A stretch of 64,000 bases of DNA from CAVROT01 sp963722905 (GTDB lineage Bacteria; Pseudomonadota; Alphaproteobacteria; Rhodobacterales; Rhodobacteraceae), in the NCBI GenBank assembly GCA_963722905.1, contig CAVROT010000003.1, positions 62,001 to 126,000 on the forward strand, written 5' to 3'. The notes beneath the pieces were generated by a model. That model saw only the letters and a program-made list of their open reading frames with translations. It had not been told where the DNA came from and did not search any database. A program made the position numbers and the translations under genes. This document shows, piece after piece, positions 18,085 through 27,412 of this stretch; positions within the stretch are counted from its first letter, which is position 1, and the number at the start of each line of letters is the position of its first letter.

Positions 18085-19008
18085 CTACTTCACCGCGCCC
18101 GAGGCCATGCCCTTGATGATGAACCGCTCCAGCACGACGCCGATGATCACCAGCGGCGCGATTGCGGCGGTCGACAGGGCCGCCATGGACCACCAGTTGA
18201 TCCCCTGCGACCCCGTCTGGCTGGCCACCATCACCGGCAGCGTCACCGCGTTCGTCGACGTCAGCAGGGCGGCGAAGAAGTATTCGTTCCACGTCAGCAC
18301 GAGGCTGAGGATGAACGCGGCGACGATGCCGGGCAGCGCGATGGGCAGGATGATGGTCAGGAACGCGCCCCAGACCGACAGCCCGTCGACCATCGCCGCC
18401 TCCTCCAGCTCGACCGGGATGGCGCGGAACTGGTCCTGCATGATCCAGATCACGATGGGCAGCACGGTCAGCGTGTAGAGCGCGATCAGGCCGATCCGGG
18501 AGTCCAGCAGGTCCATCTGCTTGTAGAGGACAAGGAACGGCAGGGCGAGCACGACGGGCGGCAGGATGAGCTGCGACAGAAAGAAGAAGCTGATGTCGGG
18601 GTTGCGCATGAAGCCGAAGCGGTAGCGGAACCGCGACAGCCCGTAGGCGGCGCAGGATCCCAGGACCACCGCCAGCGCCGACGAGCCCACTGCCGCGATG
18701 CCCGAGTTGACGAAGCGCTTGAGGAACTCGTCGCGCACCGTGCTCGGCCCGCCGATGGAGTCGGGCGACAGGCCCAGCGACTGCCACCCCTTCCAGCGCG
18801 GCACGTAGTCCCACCACGGCACCATGTTGCCCTTCATCACGTCGGGCGCCAGCTTGAACGAGGTCGTGATCGTCCAGTAGATCGGGAAGAGGCAGATGAA
18901 GGTCCACAGCAGCAGGATGCCGTAGACCGCGATCCGCCGCCCCCAGACGCGGGCGACGGGGGCGCGGTCGGCCGGGTGATCGTGGAAGATCTGCGCGGTA
19001 TCGGTCAT
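18085..19008 (-). CDS. Carbohydrate ABC transporter permease, MalG type
   Basis: This is 307 aa with six predicted transmembrane helices, the first at about 28-48. The EAA loop that docks the ATPase is visible as LEEAAMVDGLSVWGAFLTIIL. The C-terminus (VLERFIIKGMASGAVK) is a standard MalG-family ending. It forms the inner-membrane channel with the MalF-type gene. Its ATG overlaps the stop of a 40-codon ORF upstream (ATGA, 19005-19008), so the permease genes are translationally linked. The substrate is unknown; the neighbours (FucU, ribokinase) suggest a monosaccharide. Confidence 0.92.
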   Translation of the reverse strand: MTDTAQIFHDHPADRAPVARVWGRRIAVYGILLLWTFICLFPIYWTITTSFKLAPDVMKGNMVPWWDYVPRWKGWQSLGLSPDSIGGPSTVRDEFLKRFVNSGIAAVGSSALAVVLGSCAAYGLSRFRYRFGFMRNPDISFFFLSQLILPPVVLALPFLVLYKQMDLLDSRIGLIALYTLTVLPIVIWIMQDQFRAIPVELEEAAMVDGLSVWGAFLTIILPIALPGIVAAFILSLVLTWNEYFFAALLTSTNAVTLPVMVASQTGSQGINWWSMAALSTAAIAPLVIIGVVLERFIIKGMASGAVK

Positions 19009-19127
19009 GTTGCGATGCCCGCATCGGCCGCATACGGCTGCGACAGGTACCGGCCGCCGGTAACGTCGCGGTAATACGCCGGGCGGTTCCGCGGCGCCGA
19101 CGGCCGGCTGGCAGAAACGGCGGCCAT
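19005..19127 (-). CDS. Candidate 40-aa protein between permease genes
   Basis: A 41-codon frame fits exactly between the two permease genes. Its ATG (19125-19127) overlaps the MalF-type stop by one base (TGATG), and its stop (19005-19007) overlaps the MalG-type ATG by four (ATGA). The peptide begins MAAVSASRPSAPRNR and contains PAYYRDVTGGRYLSQPYAAD. It is soluble, with many Tyr and Arg, and shows no membrane segment. It may be a real small subunit, a leader whose translation carries ribosomes to malG, or a by-product of the junction. I know no family for it. Confidence 0.45.
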   Translation of the reverse strand: MAAVSASRPSAPRNRPAYYRDVTGGRYLSQPYAADAGIAT

Positions 19128-20215
19128 CACAGGTACCTCGGGTTCATCCAGCGATTCACGACCTTCATGAAGACCGTGATCGCGACGACGATGACGATGA
19201 GGTAGACCAGCGCCAGCAGCGTGCCGTAGCCGACGTTCGACCGGTCGCGGTACTCGCGGAAGATGAAGCTGGTGACGGTGTCGGTCGCGCCGCCCGGCCC
19301 GCCGGCGGTCACGTTGATGACGATGTCGGCCAGCTTGAGCTTGAAGATGATGCGGATCAGGATCGCGGTGATCGAGACGGGCAGCATCAGAGGGAACGTC
19401 ACCTCCCAGAAGCCGCGCCAGCCCGACGCGCCGTCGACGCGCGCCGCCTCCTGCACCTCGCGCGGGATGCCCTGCAGGCCGGCAAGCAGCATGATCATCA
19501 GGAACGGAATGAAGGTCCACGCGTCCATCGCCATGATGGTCAGCTTGGCCAGCCACGGTTCTCCGAAGAAGGACGGGCGGTCCCAGCCCAGTTCGCGCCC
19601 GAGCCGGGCCAGCGGGCCGAACCGCGCCTCCATCATCGACTTGCCGATCATCCACGACACCGCCACCGGCGACAGCATGAGAGGCAGCAGGAACGCCACG
19701 CGGAAGAACTTCCGCCCCCGGATCTCGGACGCGAGGATCAGCGCCAGCCCGAAGGCGATGGCATATTCGACGAGTATTGCGGCGGTGTACCAGACCATAT
19801 TGGCCAGCGCGTTCCAGTAGAACGGGTCGTTCCACATCTGCACGAGGTTGTCGGTACCGTTGAACCGCCGCCCGTCGGGCGAGGACAGGTTCCAGTCAGA
19901 CAGACCGATGCCGACCGCGAAGATCAGCGGGAACACGACCATCGCCACCACGAACAGAGCGGCGGGCAGCACGAAAAGCGTGCGCGACCCCTGCTCGCCC
20001 CGGCGCAGCACCTGAGCGGCGCACAGGCACGCGGCCCAGAGCGCATAGGCATAGAGCCCCGGGCGCCACGTCTCGAACCTATCCGTGAAGGCGATCAGCA
20101 GCGCCACGCCCAGCAGGACCGCAGCAGACCCCCAGACAATGACGGCCCCCAGCCGCCGCCGGCCCGGCGATATGTCGTCGTCGGTCACGACGTGGAGGAG
20201 ATCGCCGGTGGTCAT
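19127..20215 (-). CDS. Carbohydrate ABC transporter permease, MalF type
   Basis: This is 362 aa from ATG 20215. Two N-terminal hydrophobic helices and a basic loop (VLRRGEQGSR) precede the core of six helices. The EAA loop reads VQEAARVDGASGWRGFWEVTFP. The extra N-terminal helices are a MalF-type feature. It pairs with the downstream MalG-type protein. The binding-protein gene of the system lies upstream on the same strand but is separated by an acyltransferase gene on the opposite strand, so this permease probably has its own promoter in the 20216-20444 interval. Confidence 0.91.
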   Translation of the reverse strand: MTTGDLLHVVTDDDISPGRRRLGAVIVWGSAAVLLGVALLIAFTDRFETWRPGLYAYALWAACLCAAQVLRRGEQGSRTLFVLPAALFVVAMVVFPLIFAVGIGLSDWNLSSPDGRRFNGTDNLVQMWNDPFYWNALANMVWYTAAILVEYAIAFGLALILASEIRGRKFFRVAFLLPLMLSPVAVSWMIGKSMMEARFGPLARLGRELGWDRPSFFGEPWLAKLTIMAMDAWTFIPFLMIMLLAGLQGIPREVQEAARVDGASGWRGFWEVTFPLMLPVSITAILIRIIFKLKLADIVINVTAGGPGGATDTVTSFIFREYRDRSNVGYGTLLALVYLIVIVVAITVFMKVVNRWMNPRYL

Positions 20216-20444
20216 GCGACCGGATATAACGTGCGACCGACAGCCCCGATAGCCATCGCGAACGAGATCGGACCGTCGACGGCACCCCAAGGCGACGCCG
20301 GTCCGGAACGTGGCCGGGGAAGCCTCAAATTTGCCACAATGCTTCATTATCCCCGTCAGCGTGGACCGGGGACCGATCGTTACGGGGTGCCCCCGGGAAT
20401 TTGTACCTTGTTCCAAGTGTTGGGGCGGCGCGTGCCGCTGTGTA

Positions 20445-21641
20445 ATGATGGCCCTTCATGCATTTGCCGCTCCGGCGGCGCGCGACGACGCCTTCCGGGC
20501 GCACCGCACGTACCTTGAGACCCGCCGCTTCGGCAGCCTGGACGGCCTGCGGTTCCTCTGCATCGCCGCCGTCCTGTGGCACCATGCGCCCTTCTGGATG
20601 GGCTGGAGCGAACCCGCGCCGATCGTGACGCGCGGGTTCCTCGGGGTGAACTTCTTCTTCGTGCTCAGCGGCTATCTCATTACGACCCTGCTGTTGCGCG
20701 AACGACGCTCCAGCGGGAGATTCTCCCTGTCGCGGTTCTACTGGCGGCGAATCCTGCGGATCATGCCCCCCTACGTCCTGGTCGTGACCGCCGTCGCGGC
20801 CTACTACATCGTGCTGAAGGGCGAGACGCGGTATATCGAGCTGCTGCCCTACTATTATCTCTTCTTGTCGAACTTTCTTACCGAACACCTGCCGACCCTG
20901 GGCCCGACATGGTCGCTGTCCGTCGAGGAGCAATATTACCTGGTCTGGCCGTTGCTTCTGCTTGTGTGCCCGTCCCGCGCATTGCTTCCGGTGCTGGCCT
21001 GCCTCGTCGCGGTGAACCTTGCCGCGTCGACCGGAGCTCTGTCGCTCGTGGGGATCGAGGCGTTCGATTTCGGGCCGCTTCGCTTTGCGATGTTCACCGC
21101 CACCTACGCACCAATCCTGATCGGCTCGGCACTGGCCATCGCCTTGGATCGCGCACGGATGTTCGTATGGCTCTACGCCCTCCTGGGCCATGCGTCCGCA
21201 GCGCCTGTCGCTTTCGCCGTCCTGGCCGCGATGTTGTACTGGCTGCCGGGCGATATCGACAGTTGGGCCGGCCTTCTGGTCCACACCGTCATGGCGGCAT
21301 GTCTCGCCACCATCGTGATTCGCGAGGATCACGCGATGGCGCCCCTTCTTTCGGTCCGTCCGATCGCCCGGATCGGCGAGATCAGCTACGGCATCTACCT
21401 CTATCATCTTGTCGCGCTGCATATTGCCACCGCCGGGCTGGCGGCGGTCGGGATGCAGGGCAGCGCGGTTCTTCTGCCGGCATACGTCCTGATCTCCATC
21501 GCGATGGCCGAAGCAAGTTTCAGAACGTACGAGCGGTGGTTCCTGTCGCTCAAGGATCGCAACCCCGGTCCCCTCGCCGCCCGTATGCGGCGGTCGGGGC
21601 GCCGCGACAAAGGGCGCCCCGATCTGTCACATCCCCAGTGA
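20445..21641 (+). CDS. Acyltransferase 3 (OafA/YrhL-type) membrane protein
   Basis: This is 398 aa; two tandem ATGs (20445, 20448) can start it. The N-terminus has the family's catalytic region: RRFGSLDGLRFLCIAAVLWHH (histidines near 45), then FFFVLSGYLIT and FSLSRFYWRRILRIMPPY. About ten hydrophobic helices follow, with TWSLSVEEQYYLVWPL and ISYGIYLYHL as further hallmarks. It should O-acylate a cell-surface sugar or lipid. The coding sequence is less GC-rich by eye than its neighbours and lies opposite to, and in the middle of, a sugar ABC cluster, which suggests insertion by transfer. Its 3' end overlaps the convergent binding-protein gene by 15 bp. Confidence 0.9.
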   Translation: MMALHAFAAPAARDDAFRAHRTYLETRRFGSLDGLRFLCIAAVLWHHAPFWMGWSEPAPIVTRGFLGVNFFFVLSGYLITTLLLRERRSSGRFSLSRFYWRRILRIMPPYVLVVTAVAAYYIVLKGETRYIELLPYYYLFLSNFLTEHLPTLGPTWSLSVEEQYYLVWPLLLLVCPSRALLPVLACLVAVNLAASTGALSLVGIEAFDFGPLRFAMFTATYAPILIGSALAIALDRARMFVWLYALLGHASAAPVAFAVLAAMLYWLPGDIDSWAGLLVHTVMAACLATIVIREDHAMAPLLSVRPIARIGEISYGIYLYHLVALHIATAGLAAVGMQGSAVLLPAYVLISIAMAEASFRTYERWFLSLKDRNPGPLAARMRRSGRRDKGRPDLSHPQ

Positions 21642-23294
21642 CGCCTTGTAGAGCGCGACCTGGCTGTCGCGGCCGATCTGGTCGGTGATCTTCTCCCACG
21701 CGGCGGCGATGGCGTCCGCGCCCTCCTGCGCCGAGGCGTACTGGCCGGCATAGATCTTGGCCAGTTCGTCCTCGGCGACGGAATAGTACTGGAAGATCCC
21801 GGGGATGCGCGGCTCGATCGCCGCGTTGGGGTGGTTGTAGCTGCCCGACTGGCTGTCGAGGAAATCCTCGATGAACGCCCGGTCGTAGCCGGCCTCTTCC
21901 CATTCCTCGATCTGGAAGTGCGAGTTGCGGTAGGGCTGGAACCCCGACGGATAGGCCGAGCACCAGAGCGACAGATCCTTGCCGCCCAGATGCGCCGCCG
22001 CCGACCAGGCCGCCTTGGCCTTGCGCTCGTCCTCGGCGGCGCGGGCCATGACGTAGACGCCCCAACCGATATAGGCCATGTTCGGCGCGTGGTTGGGACC
22101 GCTCTCCAGCGTCTCCCATTCGCCCGCCGCGTGGTTCCACACGTCCTCGGACCCCGGCAGGATCGAGAACCCGGTCACGTCCCCCACGACCGAACTGTCG
22201 GAGGTCTTGGCCGCCGCCCCCACGTCGCCCCACCACGACACCGCGCCGCCCGTCCCGGCCAGGAACTGCTGGAACGCGGTCGTGCCCGGGTCGGCGTTCA
22301 GCTGGTCGGCGGGCTGGGTGTCCATGATGTCCAGCACGTCCTGGATCGCGCGCACCCAGGCCGCGTTGTTGACGCGCGGGGTCATGTCCTCGGGGTCGAA
22401 GAGCCAGGCCGGATCGTCCGGGTGCTTGGCATAGGCGGTGGCGCGGCTGCCCAGGAAGTAGAAGCCGAAGCCGCCCCAGCCCTTGAGCGGGTCGAGGTAG
22501 CCGTGCGCCTCCAGCCCGGTCAGCGGGTCCTCGCGGCCCTTGAGGAACTTGGCGTGGGCCTGCACCTCGCTCCAGAGGGTCGGCGGCGCCCAGTCGGTGC
22601 CGTCGCCCTCTTCGGCCCAGGCGGCGGCGAAATCCTCGTTCTCGTAATAGTCCTTGCGGTAGTTGAAGTTGTGGCAGTCCCCGTCGACGGAGACGCGGTA
22701 CGTCTTGCCGTCCCACGTGCCCACGGGGGCCTGCAGGTAGCCGACGTAATCCTCCATGTCGACGATGTCGGCGACCCAGCCCGGCATCTCCATGGCCAGG
22801 CCGCGCCCGCAGACGTCGCCCTCGAAGGGAGCGCCCATCTCGGCCATGTCGAAGTCGACGGTGCCGGTCGCGATGGCCTGCTGGAGACGCGCGTTGTAGT
22901 CGGCCTGCGCGAGGTCGATCCAGTTGATCCGCGCGCCGGTATACTCCTCCCAAGAGGCCAGGAAGCCGCGGAAGAGAAAGTTGTGCTGGTTCTGGTTGTT
23001 GAGACCGAGGAACGTCAGCTCGATCCCCTCGAACTCGCCCTCCTCGACCGTTTCGCGGGTCGAGCCCAGGCACATCTCGCCGACGCGGCGATAGTCGGCG
23101 TCGGTCGGGGACCCCATGCCGACGCCGGGGATCTTCAGGATCTCGGCACGCAGGTTTCCGTCCTGCGCAAGCGCGGCCCGGGGCGCGGCAAGGCCGCCCC
23201 CGGCGGCAAGGGCGCCGGTGGCCGCCATGCCGCGCAACACGTGGCGGCGGTTCAGCCGGTGGCGCGCGATGCCATGATAGAAACTGGATTTCAC
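21627..23294 (-). CDS. ABC transporter sugar-binding protein, Tat-exported
   Basis: This is 555 aa from a GTG at 23294, preceded by GGAGGAG. The signal peptide carries a twin-arginine (NRRHVLRGMAATGALAAG), so it is exported folded. The mature protein is a cluster-B/D type extracellular solute-binding protein (LTFLGLNNQNQHNFLFRGF, WEEYTGARINWIDL, TGTVDFDMAEMGAPFEGD). It is longer than the usual 400-450 aa and resembles binding proteins for larger or unusual glycosides. It belongs with the permeases at 18-20 kb and the ATPase at 23.5 kb, which is divergent from it over a 247-bp space that should hold both promoters. Confidence 0.9.
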   Translation of the reverse strand: MKSSFYHGIARHRLNRRHVLRGMAATGALAAGGGLAAPRAALAQDGNLRAEILKIPGVGMGSPTDADYRRVGEMCLGSTRETVEEGEFEGIELTFLGLNNQNQHNFLFRGFLASWEEYTGARINWIDLAQADYNARLQQAIATGTVDFDMAEMGAPFEGDVCGRGLAMEMPGWVADIVDMEDYVGYLQAPVGTWDGKTYRVSVDGDCHNFNYRKDYYENEDFAAAWAEEGDGTDWAPPTLWSEVQAHAKFLKGREDPLTGLEAHGYLDPLKGWGGFGFYFLGSRATAYAKHPDDPAWLFDPEDMTPRVNNAAWVRAIQDVLDIMDTQPADQLNADPGTTAFQQFLAGTGGAVSWWGDVGAAAKTSDSSVVGDVTGFSILPGSEDVWNHAAGEWETLESGPNHAPNMAYIGWGVYVMARAAEDERKAKAAWSAAAHLGGKDLSLWCSAYPSGFQPYRNSHFQIEEWEEAGYDRAFIEDFLDSQSGSYNHPNAAIEPRIPGIFQYYSVAEDELAKIYAGQYASAQEGADAIAAAWEKITDQIGRDSQVALYKASLGM

Positions 23295-23541
23295 GGGTCG
23301 TCTCCTCCCACAGGGGCCCGCTTGCGGCGGGCCGGATCGCGCGACCGGGCGTTCTGGTGCGCCGGTCCGCGCACATGCCGCGACGTTCGGCGACGGCGCC
23401 CGCACCTGTCAAGCGCGTCCGCGGTCCCCGCCGTCGGCCTGTCGCTGGGCGCGGTCGGCGCCGCCGCCGAAGGCCGCGGCCGGCGGGATTGACAAACCGG
23501 TCCCCGTCGCGGCCTCTGCTGACTGTTTCGGGAGGACGCGC

Positions 23542-24603
23542 ATGGGCGAGGTGGCGATACGGGGGCTGACCAAGGACTACGGCGCCGCGCGGGTGCTGCA
23601 TGGGCTCGACGTCGACATCGCCGATGGCGCGTTCGTCGTCCTCGTCGGCCCCTCGGGCTGCGGCAAGTCCACGCTGCTGCGCATGATCGCGGGGCTGGAA
23701 GAGATCTCGGGCGGCACGATCAGCATCGCCGGCAAGGTGGTGAACAACCTCCCCCCGGCGCGCCGCGACATCGCGATGGTGTTCCAGAACTACGCCCTCT
23801 ACCCGCACAAGACCGTCGGCGCCAACATGGCCTTCGCCCTGCGAATGGCGCGCATGGACAAGGCCGAGATCGGCCGCCGGGTGCGCAACGCGGCCGAGAT
23901 CCTGGGCCTGACCCCCTATCTCGACCGCTATCCGCGCGCCCTGTCCGGCGGGCAGCGCCAGCGCGTCGCCATGGGCCGTGCCATCGTGCGCGACCCCCAG
24001 GTGTTCCTCTTCGACGAGCCGCTGTCGAACCTCGACGCCCAGCTCCGCGTCCAGATGCGCACCGAGATCCGCGAGCTGCACCAGCGCCTGGGCACCACGA
24101 CCGTCTACGTCACCCACGACCAGATCGAGGCGATGACGATGGCCGACAGCATCGTGGTGCTGCGCGGCGGCAACATCGAACAGGTCGGCAGCCCGCTGGA
24201 GCTCTATGACCGTCCCGCCAACAGCTTCGTCGCGGGGTTCATCGGGTCGCCCTCGATGAACCTGCTGGAAGGCACGGTGCGCGGCGACACGGTCGAGGTC
24301 GGCGGCGCGCGGCTGCCCGTGCCCACGTCGGCGCAGGACGGCCGCAAGGTTCTCTACGGTATCCGCCCCGAACACACGGTGCTGGCCGACAGCGACGCGC
24401 CCGGTGCCCTGCCCGTGACGGTGTCGGTGATCGAGCCCACGGGATCGGAGACTTTCGTGATGACCAAGGCCGCCGGCGGCGCCGAGGTGGTGGCCGTGTT
24501 CCGCGAACGCCACGCCTTCAAGCCCGGGCAGCCCATCGGGCTGGCGCCGATGCCCGGACACGCGTTCCTCTTCGATGCGACGACGGGAGACCGGCTGGGA
24601 TGA
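23542..24603 (+). CDS. Sugar ABC transporter ATPase, MalK/UgpC type
   Basis: This is 353 aa. The nucleotide-binding domain has Walker A GPSGCGKST, a Q-loop in VFQNYALYPH, signature LSGGQRQR, Walker B VFLFDEPLSNLDAQ and the H-loop in YVTHDQIEAMT. A C-terminal MalK-type OB regulatory domain (about 235-353; GIRPEHTVL, FVMTKAAGG) follows. It energises the MalF/MalG-type permeases encoded on the other strand at 18-20 kb. RBS GGAGG lies 8-12 nt before ATG 23542. fucU follows after 73 bp. Confidence 0.95.
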   Translation: MGEVAIRGLTKDYGAARVLHGLDVDIADGAFVVLVGPSGCGKSTLLRMIAGLEEISGGTISIAGKVVNNLPPARRDIAMVFQNYALYPHKTVGANMAFALRMARMDKAEIGRRVRNAAEILGLTPYLDRYPRALSGGQRQRVAMGRAIVRDPQVFLFDEPLSNLDAQLRVQMRTEIRELHQRLGTTTVYVTHDQIEAMTMADSIVVLRGGNIEQVGSPLELYDRPANSFVAGFIGSPSMNLLEGTVRGDTVEVGGARLPVPTSAQDGRKVLYGIRPEHTVLADSDAPGALPVTVSVIEPTGSETFVMTKAAGGAEVVAVFRERHAFKPGQPIGLAPMPGHAFLFDATTGDRLG

Positions 24604-24676
24604 GGCCGGCCGGGCGCGCGGGCCATTGCCCCCGGCACGGCCGCGCGGATAGGGTCCGGCTCATGGAGGGACGACG

Positions 24677-25126
24677 ATGCTGAAGGGCCTCGATCCGCGG
24701 CTGGACGCCGACGTGCTGCACACGCTGCGCGCCATGGGGCACGGCGACATGCTGATCCTGTGCGACACCAATTTCCCCGCCGATGCCATCGCGCGCGACA
24801 CGGTGCGCGGATCGCTCCTGCGGATCGGCAACACGCCACTCGCCGCCGCCGCCGAGGCGGTGCTGACGCTCCTGCCGCTCGACACCTTCGTCGACGATTT
24901 CGCCGGCCGGATGGAGGTCGTGGGCGCCCCCGACGACATCCCCGACGTCCAGGCCGAGGTGCAGGCCGCCATCGCCGCCACCGGTGAGGACCGCACCATG
25001 GTGGGCATCGAACGCTTCGCCTTCTACGACATCGCCCGGCAGGCCTATGCCGTGATCCAGACCGGCGAGCGGCGGTTCTACGGCTGCATCATGCTGCGCA
25101 AGGGCGTGATCGGCCCCGATGCCTGA
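24677..25126 (+). CDS. fucU: RbsD/FucU-family sugar mutarotase
   Basis: This is a 149-aa protein of the RbsD/FucU pyranase/mutarotase fold: MLKGLDPRL at the start, the catalytic region MGHGDMLILCDTNFPAD (His and Asp near 20-32), a middle Arg-rich segment and the end ERRFYGCIMLRKGVI. The Asp-Thr-Asn-Phe-Pro form is that of FucU (L-fucose mutarotase) rather than RbsD. It interconverts sugar anomers after uptake. It sits between the transporter ATPase and a ribokinase, so this locus appears to import and phosphorylate a monosaccharide. A GGAGG precedes the ATG. Confidence 0.88.
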   Translation: MLKGLDPRLDADVLHTLRAMGHGDMLILCDTNFPADAIARDTVRGSLLRIGNTPLAAAAEAVLTLLPLDTFVDDFAGRMEVVGAPDDIPDVQAEVQAAIAATGEDRTMVGIERFAFYDIARQAYAVIQTGERRFYGCIMLRKGVIGPDA

Positions 25127-25305
25127 GCGGGCATCCAGAACCTCCACCCCGTCCGCCCGTCGTCACGGACCGGACGCCATCCGACCGGCCTTTCTGCGCC
25201 AGCGCGGCCGATCCGCCGCGAACGGCTGCAGGTCCGCCGCGGTGCAGCGCCCCCGAACCCGGCCCCATCCGCCCGCCCGCCGGCGCCGGTCGCGCGCCGC
25301 TTCCC

Positions 25306-25340
25306 CGACTTGGGTTTCCAAATATCCTCACCGAAGGCTC
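25306..25340 (+). repeat. Dispersed intergenic repeat, copy 1
   Basis: The sequence ACTTGGGTTTCCAAATATCC and its extension TCACCGAAGGC lie 33 bp upstream of the ribokinase start. Three other copies occur in the window (42268-42297 inverted, 42425-42455, 50009-50045). The shared core is ACTTGGGTTT, 2-3 variable bases, then AATATCCT or a close variant. All known copies are between genes or at gene edges. Confidence 0.8.
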
Positions 25341-25372
25341 CCGGTCCCGCCGCCCGTGCGGACGTCCACGGC

Positions 25373-26293
25373 ATGAGCGGAACCGTCGCCATTCTCGGCG
25401 TGTTCGTGGCCGATACCGCCTATCGCGCCGACCGCCTGCCTGCCATGGGCGAGACCGTCCTCGGCCGGTCCTTCGCGCTGGGCCCGGGCGGCAAGGGATC
25501 GAACCAGGCCGTCGCCGCGGCCCGCGCGGGGGGCGAGGTCCACTTCATCTCCCGCCTGGGCATGGACGCTTTCGGCGACATGGCGCTCGAGACATGGACC
25601 GCCGCCGGCGTCCGCCCCCAGATCACGCGCCACGACGACCTCGCCACCGGCGCCGCCTTCATCTTTGTCGATGCGGCCAGCGGCGACAACGCCATCATCA
25701 TCGCGCCGGGCGCCGCCGCCACCATATCGCCGGCCGACGTCGACGCCGCCGCGAGCGTCATCGCGGGTGCCGACGTCTTCGTCACGCAGCTGGAGCAGCC
25801 TCTCGACGCCGCCATGCGTGGGCTGGCGCTCGCGCGCGAGAACGGCGTCGCGACCATACTGAACCCCGCCCCGGCGGCCGAACTGCCCGATGCGATGCTG
25901 ACGCTTTGCGACTACCTCACCCCGAACGAGACCGAGGCCGCCGCGCTGACCGGCCTTCCCGTCGCCGACCTGGCCCAGGCCGAGGCCGCGGCGCAGGCGC
26001 TGCGCGACCGGGGCGTCGGCACCGTGATCGTCACACTGGGCGAGAACGGCGCGCTGATCGTGGGGCCGGACGGCGCCCGCCACGTCCCCGCCCTGCACGC
26101 CGGCGACGTCGTCGAGACGACGGGCGCCGGCGACGCCTTTAACGGCGGCCTCGCGACGGCGCTGGCGCGTGGCGACGGCATCCGCGACGCGGTGCGCTTC
26201 GCCACCGCGACCGCCGCCATCTCGGTGACGCGGGCAGGCACCGCGCCGTCGATGCCGTCGCTGGCCGAGATCGAAGCGCTGCTGGCGCGCTGA
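25373..26293 (+). CDS. rbsK: Ribokinase (PfkB family)
   Basis: This is a 306-aa PfkB-family sugar kinase. It has the N-terminal GPGGKGSNQAVAAARAG signature (about 38-54), the ribokinase-typical NPAPAAELPD segment, NETEAAALTG, and the ATP-site motif TTGAGDAFNGG with the catalytic Asp (about 249-259). GGKGSNQA and the C-terminal pattern favour ribokinase over fructokinase, but the exact sugar is not proven. It lies 246 bp downstream of fucU on the same strand with the dispersed repeat in between. The start ATG 25373 has no strong ribosome site. Confidence 0.88.
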   Translation: MSGTVAILGVFVADTAYRADRLPAMGETVLGRSFALGPGGKGSNQAVAAARAGGEVHFISRLGMDAFGDMALETWTAAGVRPQITRHDDLATGAAFIFVDAASGDNAIIIAPGAAATISPADVDAAASVIAGADVFVTQLEQPLDAAMRGLALARENGVATILNPAPAAELPDAMLTLCDYLTPNETEAAALTGLPVADLAQAEAAAQALRDRGVGTVIVTLGENGALIVGPDGARHVPALHAGDVVETTGAGDAFNGGLATALARGDGIRDAVRFATATAAISVTRAGTAPSMPSLAEIEALLAR

Positions 26294-26365
26294 CGCCGGC
26301 CGGAAATGGCCCTGTCCGCGGCACCGAAACCGGCCGGCATCGCGCCGGGGCCGGCCGCGCGGGCC

Positions 26366-27283
26366 TCAGTCCGACCCGGGCGCCGGCGGGCGCGGCCCGA
26401 GGTGGGCGTCGCCGCGGGCCGCGGCCAGCCTGACCTGACGGGCGCGTTCGCGATACCGGGCGCGGCGGCCATCGGGGATCTCGGGGGCGCAGCGATGGCA
26501 GCGCACGCCATCCTCCCACTCGGGCCGCATCCGGTCGGCGGTCGACACCGGCCTGCGGCACCCGTGGCAGAGGACGTGGGTGCCAGGACGCAGCCCATGG
26601 CCGACACTCACCCGGCCGTCGAAGACGAAGCATTCGCCGCGCCACCGACTGCGTTCGGGCGCGACCCTTTCCAGATAGGCGAGTATCCCGCCCTTAAGGT
26701 GATAGACCTCCGCGCCCGTCGCGGAGGCGAGGGCGGTCGCCTTCTCGCAGCGGATGCCGCCGGTGCAGAACATCGCGATGCGCCGCCCGGCAAGCTGCGG
26801 CGCGTTCGCCTCGAACCAGCCCGGAAAGTCGCCGAAGGACGCGGTGCCCGGATCGCGCGCGCCCTCGAAGCTGCCGATGTCGACCTCGAAGGCGTTGCGG
26901 ACGTCGATGGCGACGGTGGCGGGATCGTCCAGCAGGGCGTTCCAGTCCGCCGGCTCCACATAGGTGCCGGGCCGTGTCGCATCGACATTGCGCCCCAGGG
27001 TCACGATCTGGCGCTTGAGCCGGACCTTCATGCGGCCGAACGGCATCTCATGGGCGGTGTCCTCGCGCATCGACAGCCGGTCGCAGCCCGGCAAGGCGCG
27101 GATCCGCTCCAGCACCGCCGCCACGCCCTGCGGCGTTCCGGCGACGGTGCCGTTGATCCCCTCCGGCGCCAGCAGCAGGCTGCCCCTGACGCCATGCGCC
27201 GCGCAGACCGCTTCCAGCGGTGCGCGCAGGGCGGCCGGTTCGGGGAACGACGTGAAACGGTAGAGCGACAGGATGCGGAACAT
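26366..27283 (-). CDS. trhO: tRNA uridine-34 hydroxylase, rhodanese-type (TrhO/YceA)
   Basis: This is 305 aa from ATG 27283. The N-terminal acylphosphatase-like domain contains GSLLLAPEGINGTVAGT. The rhodanese domain follows with the active-site loop FCTGGIRCEKA; the catalytic cysteine is C179, and C173 lies nearby. A C-terminal Cys-rich segment (CHGCRRPV and RCHRCAPE) is normal for the family. The enzyme makes 5-hydroxyuridine at the wobble position of some tRNAs using molecular oxygen. It is divergent from pncA with 129 bp between. Confidence 0.93.
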   Translation of the reverse strand: MFRILSLYRFTSFPEPAALRAPLEAVCAAHGVRGSLLLAPEGINGTVAGTPQGVAAVLERIRALPGCDRLSMREDTAHEMPFGRMKVRLKRQIVTLGRNVDATRPGTYVEPADWNALLDDPATVAIDVRNAFEVDIGSFEGARDPGTASFGDFPGWFEANAPQLAGRRIAMFCTGGIRCEKATALASATGAEVYHLKGGILAYLERVAPERSRWRGECFVFDGRVSVGHGLRPGTHVLCHGCRRPVSTADRMRPEWEDGVRCHRCAPEIPDGRRARYRERARQVRLAAARGDAHLGPRPPAPGSD

Positions 27284-27412
27284 GGACGCGGGGATAAGCC
27301 GCCGGACGGGCCCGTCGCAAGGGCCGGACGCCGCCGTACCGCCAGCGGCGGGCAACGCTTGACGCCCCGCCGTCGCGCCCCCAGAACCGGAGACAATCCA
27401 GCGGAGGACGAC

